The notes: generated by a model from the letters alone, not told the origin. Counted from the stretch's first letter, positions 1 to 9,859 are shown. The stretch: DNA of 45,174 nt from Rhizobium sp. SG_E_25_P2 (GCF_029892285.1 NZ_JARXVM010000029.1:1-45174); one strand, 5' to 3'. Translations and numbers: made by a program.

Positions 1-90
1 CAATCTAACGGTCCAAGCCAGAGGTCTCTCAACTACTATGTAGAACTCGTCCAGTCCTCCACCGTAGGTGGAGGTTTATTTACTTCATAA
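1..90 (+). other. Possible 3' end of an unknown gene running in from the left
   Basis: One plus-strand frame is open from base 1 to a TAA at 88-90 and reads as a 29-residue tail ending GGGLFTS; the other two plus frames stop early. The last third of this frame lies inside the hairpin at 56-74, which is unusual for a real coding end, so the open frame may be chance. The true 3' end of whatever lies to the left may be before base 56. I do not recognise the peptide. Confidence 0.15.
56..81 (+). terminator. Rho-independent terminator for a gene to the left
   Basis: CCTCCACC (56-63) and GGTGGAGG (67-74) pair perfectly around a three-base GTA loop, and TTTATTT follows. The orientation suits a plus-strand transcript entering from the left edge. 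Confidence 0.55.
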
Positions 91-91
91 C

Positions 92-125
92 AAAAGGCCC
101 GGAAGCGTCGCTTCCGGGCCTTTTT
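92..125. terminator. Bidirectional terminator downstream of pyrG
   Basis: Fifteen bases (92-106, AAAAGGCCCGGAAGC) pair perfectly with 110-124 around a three-base loop, giving T-runs on both strands. It lies 21 bases after the pyrG stop, so it ends the minus-strand pyrG transcript and can also act on plus-strand transcripts entering from the left. Confidence 0.85.
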
Positions 126-145
126 CAAACACGGTTTTCGACCGA

Positions 146-1786
<1,641 letters not shown>

Positions 1787-1862
1787 TTACTGCGTCCCGG
1801 CTGATTCCGCCAGTCCTGATTTCATCTTGATGCGAAATTGGAAATGTTTGCGCATTCCCAAC

Positions 1863-1892
1863 AAAAAACCGGCAGGTCAAGCCTGCCGGTTT
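1863..1892 (-). terminator. Rho-independent terminator after secG
   Basis: AAACCGGCAGG (1866-1876) pairs with CCTGCCGGTTT (1882-1892) around TCAAG. On the minus strand the stem is followed by six T. It lies 21 bases past the secG stop and 88 bases before the pyrG start. Confidence 0.85.
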
Positions 1893-1913
1893 CGTCAGCC
1901 ATCGAAGGCCTTG

Positions 1914-2387
1914 TTATTGCGCGGGCGTCTGCTGCTGCCCGTTGGTCGCCGGAACGGCGCCTGCGGGCTCGGCCGGCGTGGCGGCGGGAGCCGCAGCGCC
2001 AGTCTGGGCCGGCTTGGCCGCGTTGGTGTTGTCGCCGCCGGTCGGAATGGCGTTCGGATCGACGGGCGCCGGGGCCGGCGTCTTGCCGCCGAGCGAATCC
2101 AGCAGACCGTTCGGGTTCGAGCCGCTGGTGCTGGTCGGCAGCTTGTTGAGAATGTCGGTGGGCTTCGCCTCGTAGCGGGCGAGCAGGCCAAGACCGAGCG
2201 ACGTGATGAAGAACAGCGCCGCGAGGATCGCCGTGGTGCGGGTCAGCGCATTGGCCGCGCCGCGGGCGCTCATAAGGCCCGAGCCGCCGCCGATGCCGAG
2301 CCCGCCGCCCTCAGAACGCTGGATGAGCACCACGCCGACAAGCGCCAGCACGATCATCAGATGGATCACGATCAATACGGTCTGCAT
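1914..2387 (-). CDS. secG: Preprotein translocase subunit SecG
   Basis: SecG is the small membrane subunit of the SecYEG channel that exports unfolded proteins. The start at 2387 (MQTVLIVIHLMIVLALVGVV) gives 157 residues and puts a hydrophobic helix at the N-terminus; a purine-rich AGGA lies 8-13 bases upstream, so the longer frame to 2453 is less likely. The family signature LIQRSEGGGLG follows helix one, and a second helix lies near residues 50-70. The C-terminal half is a low-complexity Pro/Ala/Thr/Gln tail, as in many alphaproteobacterial SecG proteins. It sits between tpiA and pyrG. SecY, its partner, is also in this window (33597-34934). Confidence 0.93.
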   Translation of the reverse strand: MQTVLIVIHLMIVLALVGVVLIQRSEGGGLGIGGGSGLMSARGAANALTRTTAILAALFFITSLGLGLLARYEAKPTDILNKLPTSTSGSNPNGLLDSLGGKTPAPAPVDPNAIPTGGDNTNAAKPAQTGAAAPAATPAEPAGAVPATNGQQQTPAQ

Positions 2388-2516
2388 AAGTCCTATCCTG
2401 TTTGGGCCCTTCCGGAAAAAGCCCAGTTTCGCGGCGCTCATACACGAGCGCACGCCGATTTGAAAGCCCCCGGCGAGCGAAATGCGGGGATCGCCCCTTG
2501 ATCAGGAAACAGGCGA

Positions 2517-3284
2517 TCAGGAGATCAGCGTGTCATACACGCCGCAAATGGCGAGGAAGTCCGACGATTTCAAGCTTGCCCCGCCGATCAGCGCGCCATC
2601 GACATTGTCGACCGCCATCAGTTCGGCGGCGTTGGACGGCTTGACGGAGCCGCCATAGAGAATGCGCATCTTGGCGCCCTCGGCGCCGAAGCGCGCGACA
2701 AGCTCCTTGCGCATGAAGGCGTGCGCTTCCGCGACATCGTCAGCCGTCGGCGTCAGCCCGGTGCCGATCGCCCAGACCGGTTCATAGGCGATGACAGTAT
2801 TTTCCGCAGTGGCCGCATCCGGCACGGAGCCAGCAAGTTGCGTCTCCAGCACGTCGAGCGTCTGGCCGCCTTTGCGCTCGGCTTCGGTCTCGCCGATGCA
2901 GACGATGGCCGTGAGATCGGCGGCATGCGCCGCTTCCGCCTTGGCCCGCACCAGCGCATCATTTTCGCCATGCAGCGTCCGGCGCTCGGAATGGCCGACG
3001 ATGACATGCGTGCCGAAGCAATCGGCCACCATCGACGCCGAAATGTCACCGGTATAGGCGCCGGATTGCGCGGTATGGCAATCCTGCGCGCCGATCTCCA
3101 GCGGGCTGTCGGTCAGAAGCGCGGTGGCGACATAGAGAAGCGTCGCCGGCGGGCAGATCAGCATGTCGATCTTGCCGGCCAGGCTCAGCGCGCCCTCGCC
3201 CATGTCCTTGAGTTCGTTGAGCTGCTCGCGCTGCCCGTTCATCTTCCAATTGCCCGCCACGAGCGGCCGAACGTCCGGTGTCAT
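2517..3284 (-). CDS. tpiA: Triose-phosphate isomerase
   Basis: This enzyme interconverts dihydroxyacetone phosphate and glyceraldehyde 3-phosphate in glycolysis and gluconeogenesis. The 255 residues match the family length. Visible signatures are AGNWKMNG with the catalytic Lys at residue 14, VGHSERR carrying the catalytic His, [11 protein letters not shown] carrying the catalytic Glu, and the phosphate-binding [11 protein letters not shown] and GALIGGASL segments. The start at 3284 ([14 protein letters not shown]) fits. It is the first gene of the tpiA-secG-pyrG row, 129 bases from secG. Confidence 0.97.
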   Translation of the reverse strand: MTPDVRPLVAGNWKMNGQREQLNELKDMGEGALSLAGKIDMLICPPATLLYVATALLTDSPLEIGAQDCHTAQSGAYTGDISASMVADCFGTHVIVGHSERRTLHGENDALVRAKAEAAHAADLTAIVCIGETEAERKGGQTLDVLETQLAGSVPDAATAENTVIAYEPVWAIGTGLTPTADDVAEAHAFMRKELVARFGAEGAKMRILYGGSVKPSNAAELMAVDNVDGALIGGASLKSSDFLAICGVYDTLIS

Positions 3285-3379
3285 CTCGTCTCTCCCGAAA
3301 TTGTCCTCGCCGCTCTATCAGAGGCGGGGAAAAGCGGGCAAGCGAATTGTGGCCAGCCGGGTTCGCCAGTGTCGGCGCC

Positions 3380-4258
3380 TCAGCGCGAGAAGATCCAGTT
3401 CAGGCTGTCGCGCCAGTCGGTCATGCGAACCGGCGTGCCGTGCGAACCGGTCTCGAACAACACGAAACGGCTGGGATAACCTTCCTTCTTCAGCGCCCTG
3501 TAGGCCGCGACCTGTTGATCGGCCGCATAGACGCTGTCGCGTGCGCCATGGCTGAAGAACAGCGGCAGCTTGGCCTGATGCGCGGCGCTCGCCTTGAAGT
3601 CCGGATCGCTGACGCCGCCCATCACCATCATGCCGCTCAGCTCAGCCACAGTCTTCGCGTCGCGGGCGATGCTCCAGCAGATGAAGCTGCCCATGGAGGC
3701 GCAGGACAGCACGATCCGCGCCTTCGGCGCGTTCGCCTTCACCGCCCCGATCAACGCCGAAATCTCCTCGGCGCCGGCGGCGTCGAAACTCTTCACCGAT
3801 GGCGCGAGATAAACGCCGCCATTGTCGACGGCGAGATTCTTGAGCCGGTTGAAATTGCCGCCGAAGCGCTTGTCATTGGCGCCCAGCTTGCGGTCGCCGC
3901 CGCGGCCATGAATGAAGATGACGGCAAAAGCGGCGTTCTTGATCTTTCCCGCGCGAAAAATCTCGATCTCGCGGCCGCCAACCTCGATCTTCTCGAAATC
4001 CTGTTTCCAGCGCACGCCGAGCGAGACATAATCGCCCTTCACCTCGCGTTCGGGCACGCTGTCGCGGCCGTTGATATCGCGCATTTCCTGATAATCGACG
4101 GTGATGAAATCGCCATTGTCCTCTGACGCGAGGATTGCGGGATAAGCGAACAGCGCATCCTTGAAGGGCTTCAGTTCCAGCGCAGACGCCTGCCCTGTCG
4201 CAAAAACCATGAAAACTGCGGCGATTGCGACGCTTTTTAGCAACTGAACTGTGGACAT
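3380..4258 (-). CDS. Exported alpha/beta hydrolase, esterase-like
   Basis: A 292-residue protein with a clear signal peptide (MSTVQLLKSVAIAAVFMVFATG, cut expected after ASA) and an alpha/beta hydrolase fold, probably periplasmic. The oxyanion-hole segment HGRGGD is visible. The nucleophile elbow reads CASMGS, so Ser is present but the usual first Gly of GxSxG is Cys. A GARDSVY loop supplies a likely Asp and GSHGTP a likely His near the C-terminus. The start at 4258 is preferred to the upstream ATG at 4378 because it opens the signal peptide and has AAGGGGGG about 9 bases upstream. Substrate unknown; a carboxylesterase or dienelactone-hydrolase-like role is inference. It is divergent from parE. 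Confidence 0.75.
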   Translation of the reverse strand: MSTVQLLKSVAIAAVFMVFATGQASALELKPFKDALFAYPAILASEDNGDFITVDYQEMRDINGRDSVPEREVKGDYVSLGVRWKQDFEKIEVGGREIEIFRAGKIKNAAFAVIFIHGRGGDRKLGANDKRFGGNFNRLKNLAVDNGGVYLAPSVKSFDAAGAEEISALIGAVKANAPKARIVLSCASMGSFICWSIARDAKTVAELSGMMVMGGVSDPDFKASAAHQAKLPLFFSHGARDSVYAADQQVAAYRALKKEGYPSRFVLFETGSHGTPVRMTDWRDSLNWIFSR

Positions 4259-4398
4259 TGCATCCCCCCTTGCCTGCATCTCGCTTGCGCCCTTGCCTTT
4301 CGGCGGTTTCGGACGCAAATCTCGGCCAATCGCGCCTGTCCGCGGCTTCTGGCAGAATCTGCTGATTCGCGGAACCAAACACTTCCGAACAGGACACT

Positions 4399-6432
4399 AT
4401 GAGCCAAGCCCTGAATCTATTCGACGACATGCCCGAGAGCCCGAAGCCGGAGCGGCCCGAAGTCGCCCCGCCCAAGCCCGCGCCGCAGGACCAAGCGCCG
4501 AAGACGAGCGAAGACTATGGCGCATCCGCCATTCGCGTGCTCGAAGGGCTTGAGCCTGTGCGCATGCGCCCCGGCATGTATATCGGCGGCACCGACGAGA
4601 AGGCGCTGCACCACCTGTTTGCCGAAGTCATCGACAATTCGATGGACGAAGCGGTGGCCGGCCACGCCAATTTCATCGAAGTGCATCTCGACGCCGAGGG
4701 TTTTCTCACTGTCACCGACAATGGCCGCGGCATTCCGGTCGAGAACCATCCGCAGGTTCCCGGCAAGTCCACCCTCGAAGTCATCATGACCAAGCTGCAT
4801 GCCGGCGGAAAGTTCGACGGCAAGGCTTACGAGACATCGGGCGGTCTGCACGGCGTCGGCGTCTCGGTCGTCAATGCGCTGTCGGATTTCGTCGAGGTCG
4901 AGGTCGCCCGCAACCGCAAGCTCTATCGCCAGCGCTTCTCCCGCGGCATTCCGCAGGGTCCGCTGGAAGAACTGGGCGATGTCCACAATCGCCGCGGCAC
5001 CCGGGTCCGTTTCCATCCCGATCCGCAGATCTTTGGGCCCCACGCCAAATTCGATCCGGGCCGCATTTATCGCATGTCGCGCTCCAAGGCCTATCTGTTC
5101 GGCGGCGTCGAGATCCGTTGGTCCTGCGCGCCCGAACTCGTGGCTGGCACGGAATATGAAGACAAGGCCGTCTTCCATTTCCCCGGCGGCCTCAAGGACT
5201 ATCTCGCCGTCCAGATCGGCAAGGATTTCACCGTTACCCGCGACATCTTCGCCGGCAAGACCGAGCGCAGCGGCCATGGCTCCGTCGAATGGGCGGTGAC
5301 CTGGTATGGCGGCGACGCTATGCTGCATTCCTACTGCAACACCATCCCGACGCCCGAAGGCGGCACGCATGAAGCCGGCCTGCGCATCGCGCTGACCAAG
5401 GGCCTCAAGGCCTATGCCGAACTGACCAACAACAAGCGCGCCGCCAATATCACCACCGACGACGTGATGATTTCGGCCGCCGGCATGCTGTCGGTGTTCA
5501 TTCGCGAACCGGAATTCGTCGGCCAGACCAAGGATCGCCTCGCCACGGTCGAAGCCCAGCGCATTGTCGAAAACGTCATCCGCGACCCGTTCGACCATTA
5601 TCTCGCCGACAATCCCAACGAAGCCGACAAGCTCTTGGAATGGGTGATCGAGCGCTCCGACGAGCGCATGCGTCGACGCAAGGAAAAGGAAGTCAGCCGC
5701 AAGACGGCGGTGCGCAAACTGCGCCTGCCCGGCAAGCTCGCCGATTGCTCGCAGAATTCGGCCGAGGGCGCCGAACTGTTCATCGTCGAAGGCGATTCGG
5801 CCGGCGGCTCGGCCAAGCAGGCGCGCAACCGCGCCAACCAGGCCATCCTGCCGCTGAAAGGCAAGATCCTCAATGTCGCCAGCGCCGGCAAGGAAAAGCT
5901 CGGCGCAAACCAGACGATCGCCGACCTTACCCAGGCGCTCGGCTGCGGCGCGCGGTCGAAATATCGCGAGGAAGACCTGCGCTACGAGCGCGTCGTCATC
6001 ATGACCGACGCCGATGTCGACGGCGCCCATATCGCCTCGCTGCTCATCACCTTCTTTTACCAGGAAATGCCGGATCTGATCCGCAAGGGGCATCTGTTCC
6101 TCGCCGTTCCCCCGCTTTACCGCATTTCCCAAGGCGCCAAGGTTCTCTACGCCCGCGACGACGCCCATCGCATGGCGCTGATGGAGAAGGAGTTTACCGG
6201 CCGCGGCAAGATCGAGATCAGCCGATTCAAGGGTCTCGGCGAAATGTCGCCCCCGCAACTGAAAGAGACGACGATGGATCCGTCCAGCCGGACATTGCTG
6301 CGCGTCGATATCGACGAGGTGGATTTCGAGGGCACGCGCGGCGCGGTCGACGCGCTGATGGGCACCAAACCGGAGGCGCGGTTCCGCTTCATTCAGGAGC
6401 GGGCCCAGTTCGCCGAAAATTTGGACATTTAG
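4399..6432 (+). CDS. parE: DNA topoisomerase IV subunit B
   Basis: ParE is the ATPase subunit of topoisomerase IV, which unlinks daughter chromosomes with ParC. The 677 residues fit ParE rather than the longer GyrB. After a Pro-rich leader of about 40 residues, the GHKL ATPase domain shows VRMRPGMYIGG, EVIDNSMDEA, VTDNGRGIP and GLHGVGVSVVNALS. The transducer domain follows, and the TOPRIM domain shows FIVEGDSAGGSAKQ and MTDADVDGAHI. The C-terminus carries the conserved SRFKGLGEM segment. ParC is not in the window. The gene is divergent from the hydrolase gene with a 140-base spacer. Confidence 0.95.
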   Translation: MSQALNLFDDMPESPKPERPEVAPPKPAPQDQAPKTSEDYGASAIRVLEGLEPVRMRPGMYIGGTDEKALHHLFAEVIDNSMDEAVAGHANFIEVHLDAEGFLTVTDNGRGIPVENHPQVPGKSTLEVIMTKLHAGGKFDGKAYETSGGLHGVGVSVVNALSDFVEVEVARNRKLYRQRFSRGIPQGPLEELGDVHNRRGTRVRFHPDPQIFGPHAKFDPGRIYRMSRSKAYLFGGVEIRWSCAPELVAGTEYEDKAVFHFPGGLKDYLAVQIGKDFTVTRDIFAGKTERSGHGSVEWAVTWYGGDAMLHSYCNTIPTPEGGTHEAGLRIALTKGLKAYAELTNNKRAANITTDDVMISAAGMLSVFIREPEFVGQTKDRLATVEAQRIVENVIRDPFDHYLADNPNEADKLLEWVIERSDERMRRRKEKEVSRKTAVRKLRLPGKLADCSQNSAEGAELFIVEGDSAGGSAKQARNRANQAILPLKGKILNVASAGKEKLGANQTIADLTQALGCGARSKYREEDLRYERVVIMTDADVDGAHIASLLITFFYQEMPDLIRKGHLFLAVPPLYRISQGAKVLYARDDAHRMALMEKEFTGRGKIEISRFKGLGEMSPPQLKETTMDPSSRTLLRVDIDEVDFEGTRGAVDALMGTKPEARFRFIQERAQFAENLDI

Positions 6433-6512
6433 TGAGATTGTAACAGCTGCGAGCATCGAACTGATACATATTCTTAAGAGGCGCGAGGCTATCTTGCCCT
6501 CTTGAAACATGA

Positions 6513-7127
6513 ATGGGTATCAGAATGCCAGCTCCGCAAACCGCCGCCTCAACGGTCACGATCGACGCCCGCTCCTTCCAGCGCGTGGTCGTGAACCTTG
6601 CCGGTCGCCTGATGCTGCCGGACTATACTGAGCTTGAATGCAAGGCCGTCGACATGTCGCCCGGCGACATCCATTTCCATTGCGCCGCGCTTCCGAAGAT
6701 CGGCGACCGGATCATCGCCTATATCGATCATATCGGCCGCATCGAGGGCTCGGTGATCAAGGTTGTTGACCATGGCTTCGTCACCACTATCAACGCCACC
6801 GACCGCAAGCGCGAGAAGCTCGCCGCACAGTTGACCTGGCTCGCAAACAAGACCGCGCTCGGCCTGCCGGAAGATCGGCGCCATGAGCGTATCGCGCCAC
6901 GCTCCGCCCGCTCGGAACTGGCGCTGGATGATGGCCGCGCTTATCCCTGCCGCATCATCGACCTGTCGATGTCGGGCTGCGCCGTTGAAATCGAGGTTCG
7001 CCCGGCGCTGGGAACGCCCGTCCGGCTCGGAACCATGCGCGGCAAGGTCGTGCGCCAGTTCCAGGAAGGCGTGGCGATCGAATTCGCGAGCATGCTGAGC
7101 CGCGAGAATTTCGAAGCCTATCGCTGA
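6513..7127 (+). CDS. Two-domain PilZ protein
   Basis: A 204-residue cytoplasmic protein. The C-terminal half (about 123-204) is a PilZ domain with DRRHERIAPR (the RxxxR element) and DLSMSGCAVE (the D/NxSxxG element), the two motifs that hold cyclic di-GMP. The N-terminal half (about 15-100) has a similar layout, FQRVVVNLAGRL then DMSPGDIHF, and looks like a second, degenerate PilZ fold lacking a canonical RxxxR. It is therefore a likely c-di-GMP effector; the target is unknown. An in-frame ATG at 6525 is an equally possible start. An imperfect hairpin (AAGAGG/CCTCTT, 6476-6503) lies just before the start. Confidence 0.8.
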   Translation: MGIRMPAPQTAASTVTIDARSFQRVVVNLAGRLMLPDYTELECKAVDMSPGDIHFHCAALPKIGDRIIAYIDHIGRIEGSVIKVVDHGFVTTINATDRKREKLAAQLTWLANKTALGLPEDRRHERIAPRSARSELALDDGRAYPCRIIDLSMSGCAVEIEVRPALGTPVRLGTMRGKVVRQFQEGVAIEFASMLSRENFEAYR

Positions 7128-7446
7128 CAGCAGCCGGCGAAATACGCTTCAAAGGCCGGGCCATGCCCCCCCAAGCCCCTCACTGGAATATGAAATCCGA
7201 GTAGATACTGGCTGGCGCTGCCTTCCTGAGACAGGGATATTGGGGACGGTTTATCGTCCTGCAGATTTCTTGGTGAAGCAATCTGTGCGCGGATTGATCG
7301 CAAAACCATGGTTTTGCGACTTTGCGAAATTCAGTTGCAGACCTGGTTCTTTAGAACGTGTCTCGCCATAGCAGCGCAAAAACAGTTGCTATTGGGCTTG
7401 ACGATGATAAGCAGGAATTCCGGCTCCATTCCAAAAGGAAGATATT
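7128..7446. other. Non-coding spacer with a 22-bp perfect palindrome
   Basis: No convincing gene is present in these 319 bases. They hold a perfect palindrome at 7298-7319, two further TTGCGA-like words just after it (7314-7328), and the AAGGAAG ribosome binding site of the exporter gene at 7434-7440. Base use is less GC-rich than in the neighbouring genes. Confidence 0.6.
7298..7319. promoter_or_regulatory. Perfect 22-bp palindrome, candidate operator
   Basis: TCGCAAAACCA is followed directly by its exact reverse complement, with no spacer. It lies 128 bases upstream of the LysE-type exporter start. A symmetric site of this size fits binding by a dimeric regulator; with no loop it is less suited to be a terminator. 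No regulator gene is adjacent. Confidence 0.45.
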
Positions 7447-8079
7447 ATGCCGGATTTTTCCACGTTCATGCTCTTTGCCGCCGCCTCTCTGGTGCTGACC
7501 GCCACACCTGGGCCGGATATGTTGCTCATCGCCTCTCGTAGCGTAAGCCAAGGACGTTCCGCCGGGTTCCTCACATATGCAGGAATAGCTGCCGGCACTT
7601 ATTGCCACGCGATCGCTGCGGGGCTTGGTCTGTCACAGCTCTTTCTTGCTGTTCCCATCGCCTATGAAATCATTCGGTGGGCGGGCTGCATCTACCTGAT
7701 TTACCTAGCCTATAAAACTGTTCGTTCCGAAGGGGCAGCTTTCGCGCCATCGTCCGGGCTCAAACGCCTTTCAAACAGGCGTATATTCGCGGAAGGTTTC
7801 GCAACAAATATTCTCAATCCGAAAATGGCGCTATTTGTCCTGGCGCTCTTCCCGCAATTCGTTGACCCCTCGGGCGGCGCGATGTTCGCGCAGATGGTCG
7901 TACTGGCCACCATCTTGAACGGAGTAGGCTTTCTTGTGAACGGCGCGGTCATCCTTTTGGGAGGTCACATCCGCAATCGACTCTCCGCGTTACGACGCTT
8001 TCCCAAGCTTCCGCAGTATCTGCTTGCAACCGTATTCGCTGGATTGGCGTGCCGCTTGGCGCTCAGCACGCGGCCCTGA
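7447..8079 (+). CDS. LysE/RhtB family amino acid exporter
   Basis: A 210-residue inner-membrane protein of the LysE/RhtB family, which exports amino acids or related small molecules. The N-terminal hydrophobic segment is followed by the family signature TATPGPDMLLIASRSVSQGRSAGF (only part of the full motif is certain), then GIAAGTYCHAIAAGLGLS and, mid-protein, FATNILNPKMALFVLALFPQFVDP. About six membrane segments can be drawn. AAGGAAG at 7434-7440 supports the start. Base use is more AT-rich than in parE or the ribosomal genes, a possible sign of transfer. Substrate cannot be read from sequence. Confidence 0.88.
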   Translation: MPDFSTFMLFAAASLVLTATPGPDMLLIASRSVSQGRSAGFLTYAGIAAGTYCHAIAAGLGLSQLFLAVPIAYEIIRWAGCIYLIYLAYKTVRSEGAAFAPSSGLKRLSNRRIFAEGFATNILNPKMALFVLALFPQFVDPSGGAMFAQMVVLATILNGVGFLVNGAVILLGGHIRNRLSALRRFPKLPQYLLATVFAGLACRLALSTRP

Positions 8080-8636
8080 CGGGCGGAACGAACGCAAGCC
8101 TGTCGCAAGAGCTATGGCCGGGCCCAGCGCCCGGCCTTCATCTTTTGAGCCTGGGCCTGATCCTCGCGCAGTCGCGCGTCAGGCGATCCCAGGCGAGGCT
8201 GCGCAGCCGGCAAATATCCAGCGACAAAAAATTCAAAAAATAATTTCGATGATTTTCAACGCTCATCCGCAAACAAGAGCCGCGAAGTCACGGCAGTCCC
8301 TTCTGCTTCGACGCGAAACAATCTGTATCGTGCTGGCACAGTCTGCCCGCGTCCAAGGGCGCGACCATGTCCGCGTGATGCGGCGCCTTAAAATACGATT
8401 TAATATCAAGGCCTTGAAAGATGTCCGATAAACTTTTCGCCAGATTTTGCGCGAATTATCGCTTGATTTTCGCCTAAACTTCAGCAGATTTTACTCAAGT
8501 ACACATCAAATATATATCAATAGATATTCAAAATATTCGATAGTTCTACTCGAATTTGTACTTTATCTTACTTCGCATTTTCGCGAGGAGTAAAAAAGCA
8601 TGTGTCATTGTCTTCTCAACACGGGGAGACAAAAAC
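8080..8636. other. Long spacer: terminator then AT-rich upstream region
   Basis: No credible gene was found in these 557 bases. The left end holds the exporter terminator (8116-8146). From about 8395 to 8600 the DNA becomes markedly AT-rich, with runs such as CAAATATATATCAATAG and TATTCAAAATATTC, just before the cysteine proteinase gene. This probably is the regulatory region of that gene; no clear -35/-10 pair was identified. Confidence 0.6.
8116..8146 (+). terminator. Probable terminator after the LysE-type gene
   Basis: GGCCGGGC (8116-8123) and GCCCGGCC (8129-8136) pair around CCAGC, followed by TTCATCTTTT. The interrupted T-tract makes it moderate. It lies 37 bases past the exporter stop. 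Confidence 0.6.
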
Positions 8637-9239
8637 ATGTTCAACGCAAGAAACATCAAAGTATTGATCACAGCGGCGGCAATGACCGCAGCCACGAACA
8701 CCGCTTTCGCCTTTTCGCCGAATATCGTGACGCTTGGAAAAACCAATCCGCCGATCGGTCACTATGAGTTTTGCCGCGACAATCCCAACGCCTGCTCAGC
8801 CAAGCAGAGCGACACCGGTCCGATGCAATTGACGGAAGCGACCTGGAAGACGATCCTCAAGGTCAATTACGACGTCAACACCAGAATCCAGCCGCTGACC
8901 GACGAGGAAATCTATGGCGTCGAGGAAAAATGGGCCTATCCCACCGATGTCGGCGATTGTGAAGATTATGTGCTGTTGAAGCAGAAATTGCTGGTCAAGC
9001 AGGGCTTCTCGCCCTCGGATCTGCTGATCACCGTCGTGCTGCAGCCGAATGGCGAAGGCCATGCCGTGCTCACGGTCAGAACCGATCGCGGCGACTTCGT
9101 GCTCGACAATATGCGCAACAAGGTCCTGCTCTGGTCGGATACGGAATATACCTATCTCAAGCGTCAATCGACGCTCAGCGCCGCCAAATGGGTGAAGATC
9201 GAAGACGATCGCGCCCCTGTGGTCGGCAGTTTGAACTGA
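8637..9239 (+). CDS. Secreted transglutaminase-like cysteine proteinase (BTLCP family)
   Basis: A 200-residue exported protein of the bacterial transglutaminase-like cysteine proteinase family (DUF920, peptidase family C93). Residues 1-25 are a signal peptide ending AFA. The catalytic triad is visible as Cys108 in VGDCEDY, His142 in GEGHAVL and Asp157 in VLDN. LapG, which cuts surface adhesins under c-di-GMP control, is a relative, but many alphaproteobacterial members have no known substrate, and no LapD partner or large adhesin is nearby. The start at 8637 is chosen over 8556 because it opens the signal peptide and has GGGGAG about 8 bases upstream. A strong terminator follows. Confidence 0.87.
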   Translation: MFNARNIKVLITAAAMTAATNTAFAFSPNIVTLGKTNPPIGHYEFCRDNPNACSAKQSDTGPMQLTEATWKTILKVNYDVNTRIQPLTDEEIYGVEEKWAYPTDVGDCEDYVLLKQKLLVKQGFSPSDLLITVVLQPNGEGHAVLTVRTDRGDFVLDNMRNKVLLWSDTEYTYLKRQSTLSAAKWVKIEDDRAPVVGSLN

Positions 9240-9314
9240 ATTCGGCGAAAGCCGCGCTTTAACCCTCCAAGGGCCGGTCACGTCCCCCAATCCCCGTCCG
9301 ACCGAGCCCTCATT

Positions 9315-9349
9315 GCCGGTCCCGTTGTCCCCGGGACCGGCTTTTTTTT
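9315..9349 (+). terminator. Strong terminator after the BTLCP gene
   Basis: GCCGGTCCCG (9315-9324) pairs perfectly with CGGGACCGGC (9332-9341) and eight T follow. It ends the plus-strand transcript of the proteinase gene; the T-tract overlaps the 3' end of the opposite-strand gene. Confidence 0.9.
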
Positions 9350-9665
9350 ATCCGTGAACCTGCTTGAGCAGGCCGATAAGAACCAGGCCGTAAAGCCAGG
9401 CCCATCCAAGCACCGCAGCAACCGACAGCCCGACCTGTCCGCCGCGCATTCGCCCGGCCCTCGCCTCGCGGACAACCCTCTCTCCGAACAATGCCGGTCC
9501 CGCTGCGAGCGCGAAGATCCACGACAGCAACCGCCCGCGCCCATCTTGCGCCGTTCCGCGCGCGACAAGCAGGCCATCGAATATCAGCCGGCTCGAATCC
9601 AGGATCGCCAGAGGCGCGGCAAGCCCGATGATCAGACTGACGATAATGTCGCTCGCTTCAAACAT
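9348..9665 (-). CDS. Small membrane protein of unknown function
   Basis: A 105-residue protein with three likely membrane segments, at about residues 6-24, 47-62 and 77-100, separated by short Arg-rich loops (RGTAQDGRGR and REARAGRMRGG). The start at 9665 (MFEASDIIVSL) has GGAAG about 10 bases upstream and is preferred to the longer frame to 9812, whose extra N-terminus has no domain character. I do not recognise the family. It is convergent with the proteinase gene and divergent from the next plus-strand gene. Confidence 0.6.
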   Translation of the reverse strand: MFEASDIIVSLIIGLAAPLAILDSSRLIFDGLLVARGTAQDGRGRLLSWIFALAAGPALFGERVVREARAGRMRGGQVGLSVAAVLGWAWLYGLVLIGLLKQVHG

Positions 9666-9859
9666 GTGCCACTTCCATCCATAACCGGAGTCATTTCTTT
9701 CAACAGCAAGTTTCGGGCCAACCGCGCCACATCCAGCCAGGCGCAGGGCTGCGGCTCTAGCAACGGTCCTTGGCGTCAAAACCAGATTGCAAGGGTCATT
9801 GATCGATCTCATCAGTTCTTATCAATGATCCCCGGCATCAGCCCACCAGGAGAGCCCTG

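Noticed and set aside
4417-6510. A 697-codon open frame on the minus strand opposite parE
   Set aside because: It mirrors parE, which has all topoisomerase motifs; long antisense frames are expected in GC-rich genes.
8024-8431. A 135-codon plus-strand frame running from the exporter gene into the spacer
   Set aside because: It crosses the exporter terminator and has no domain features.
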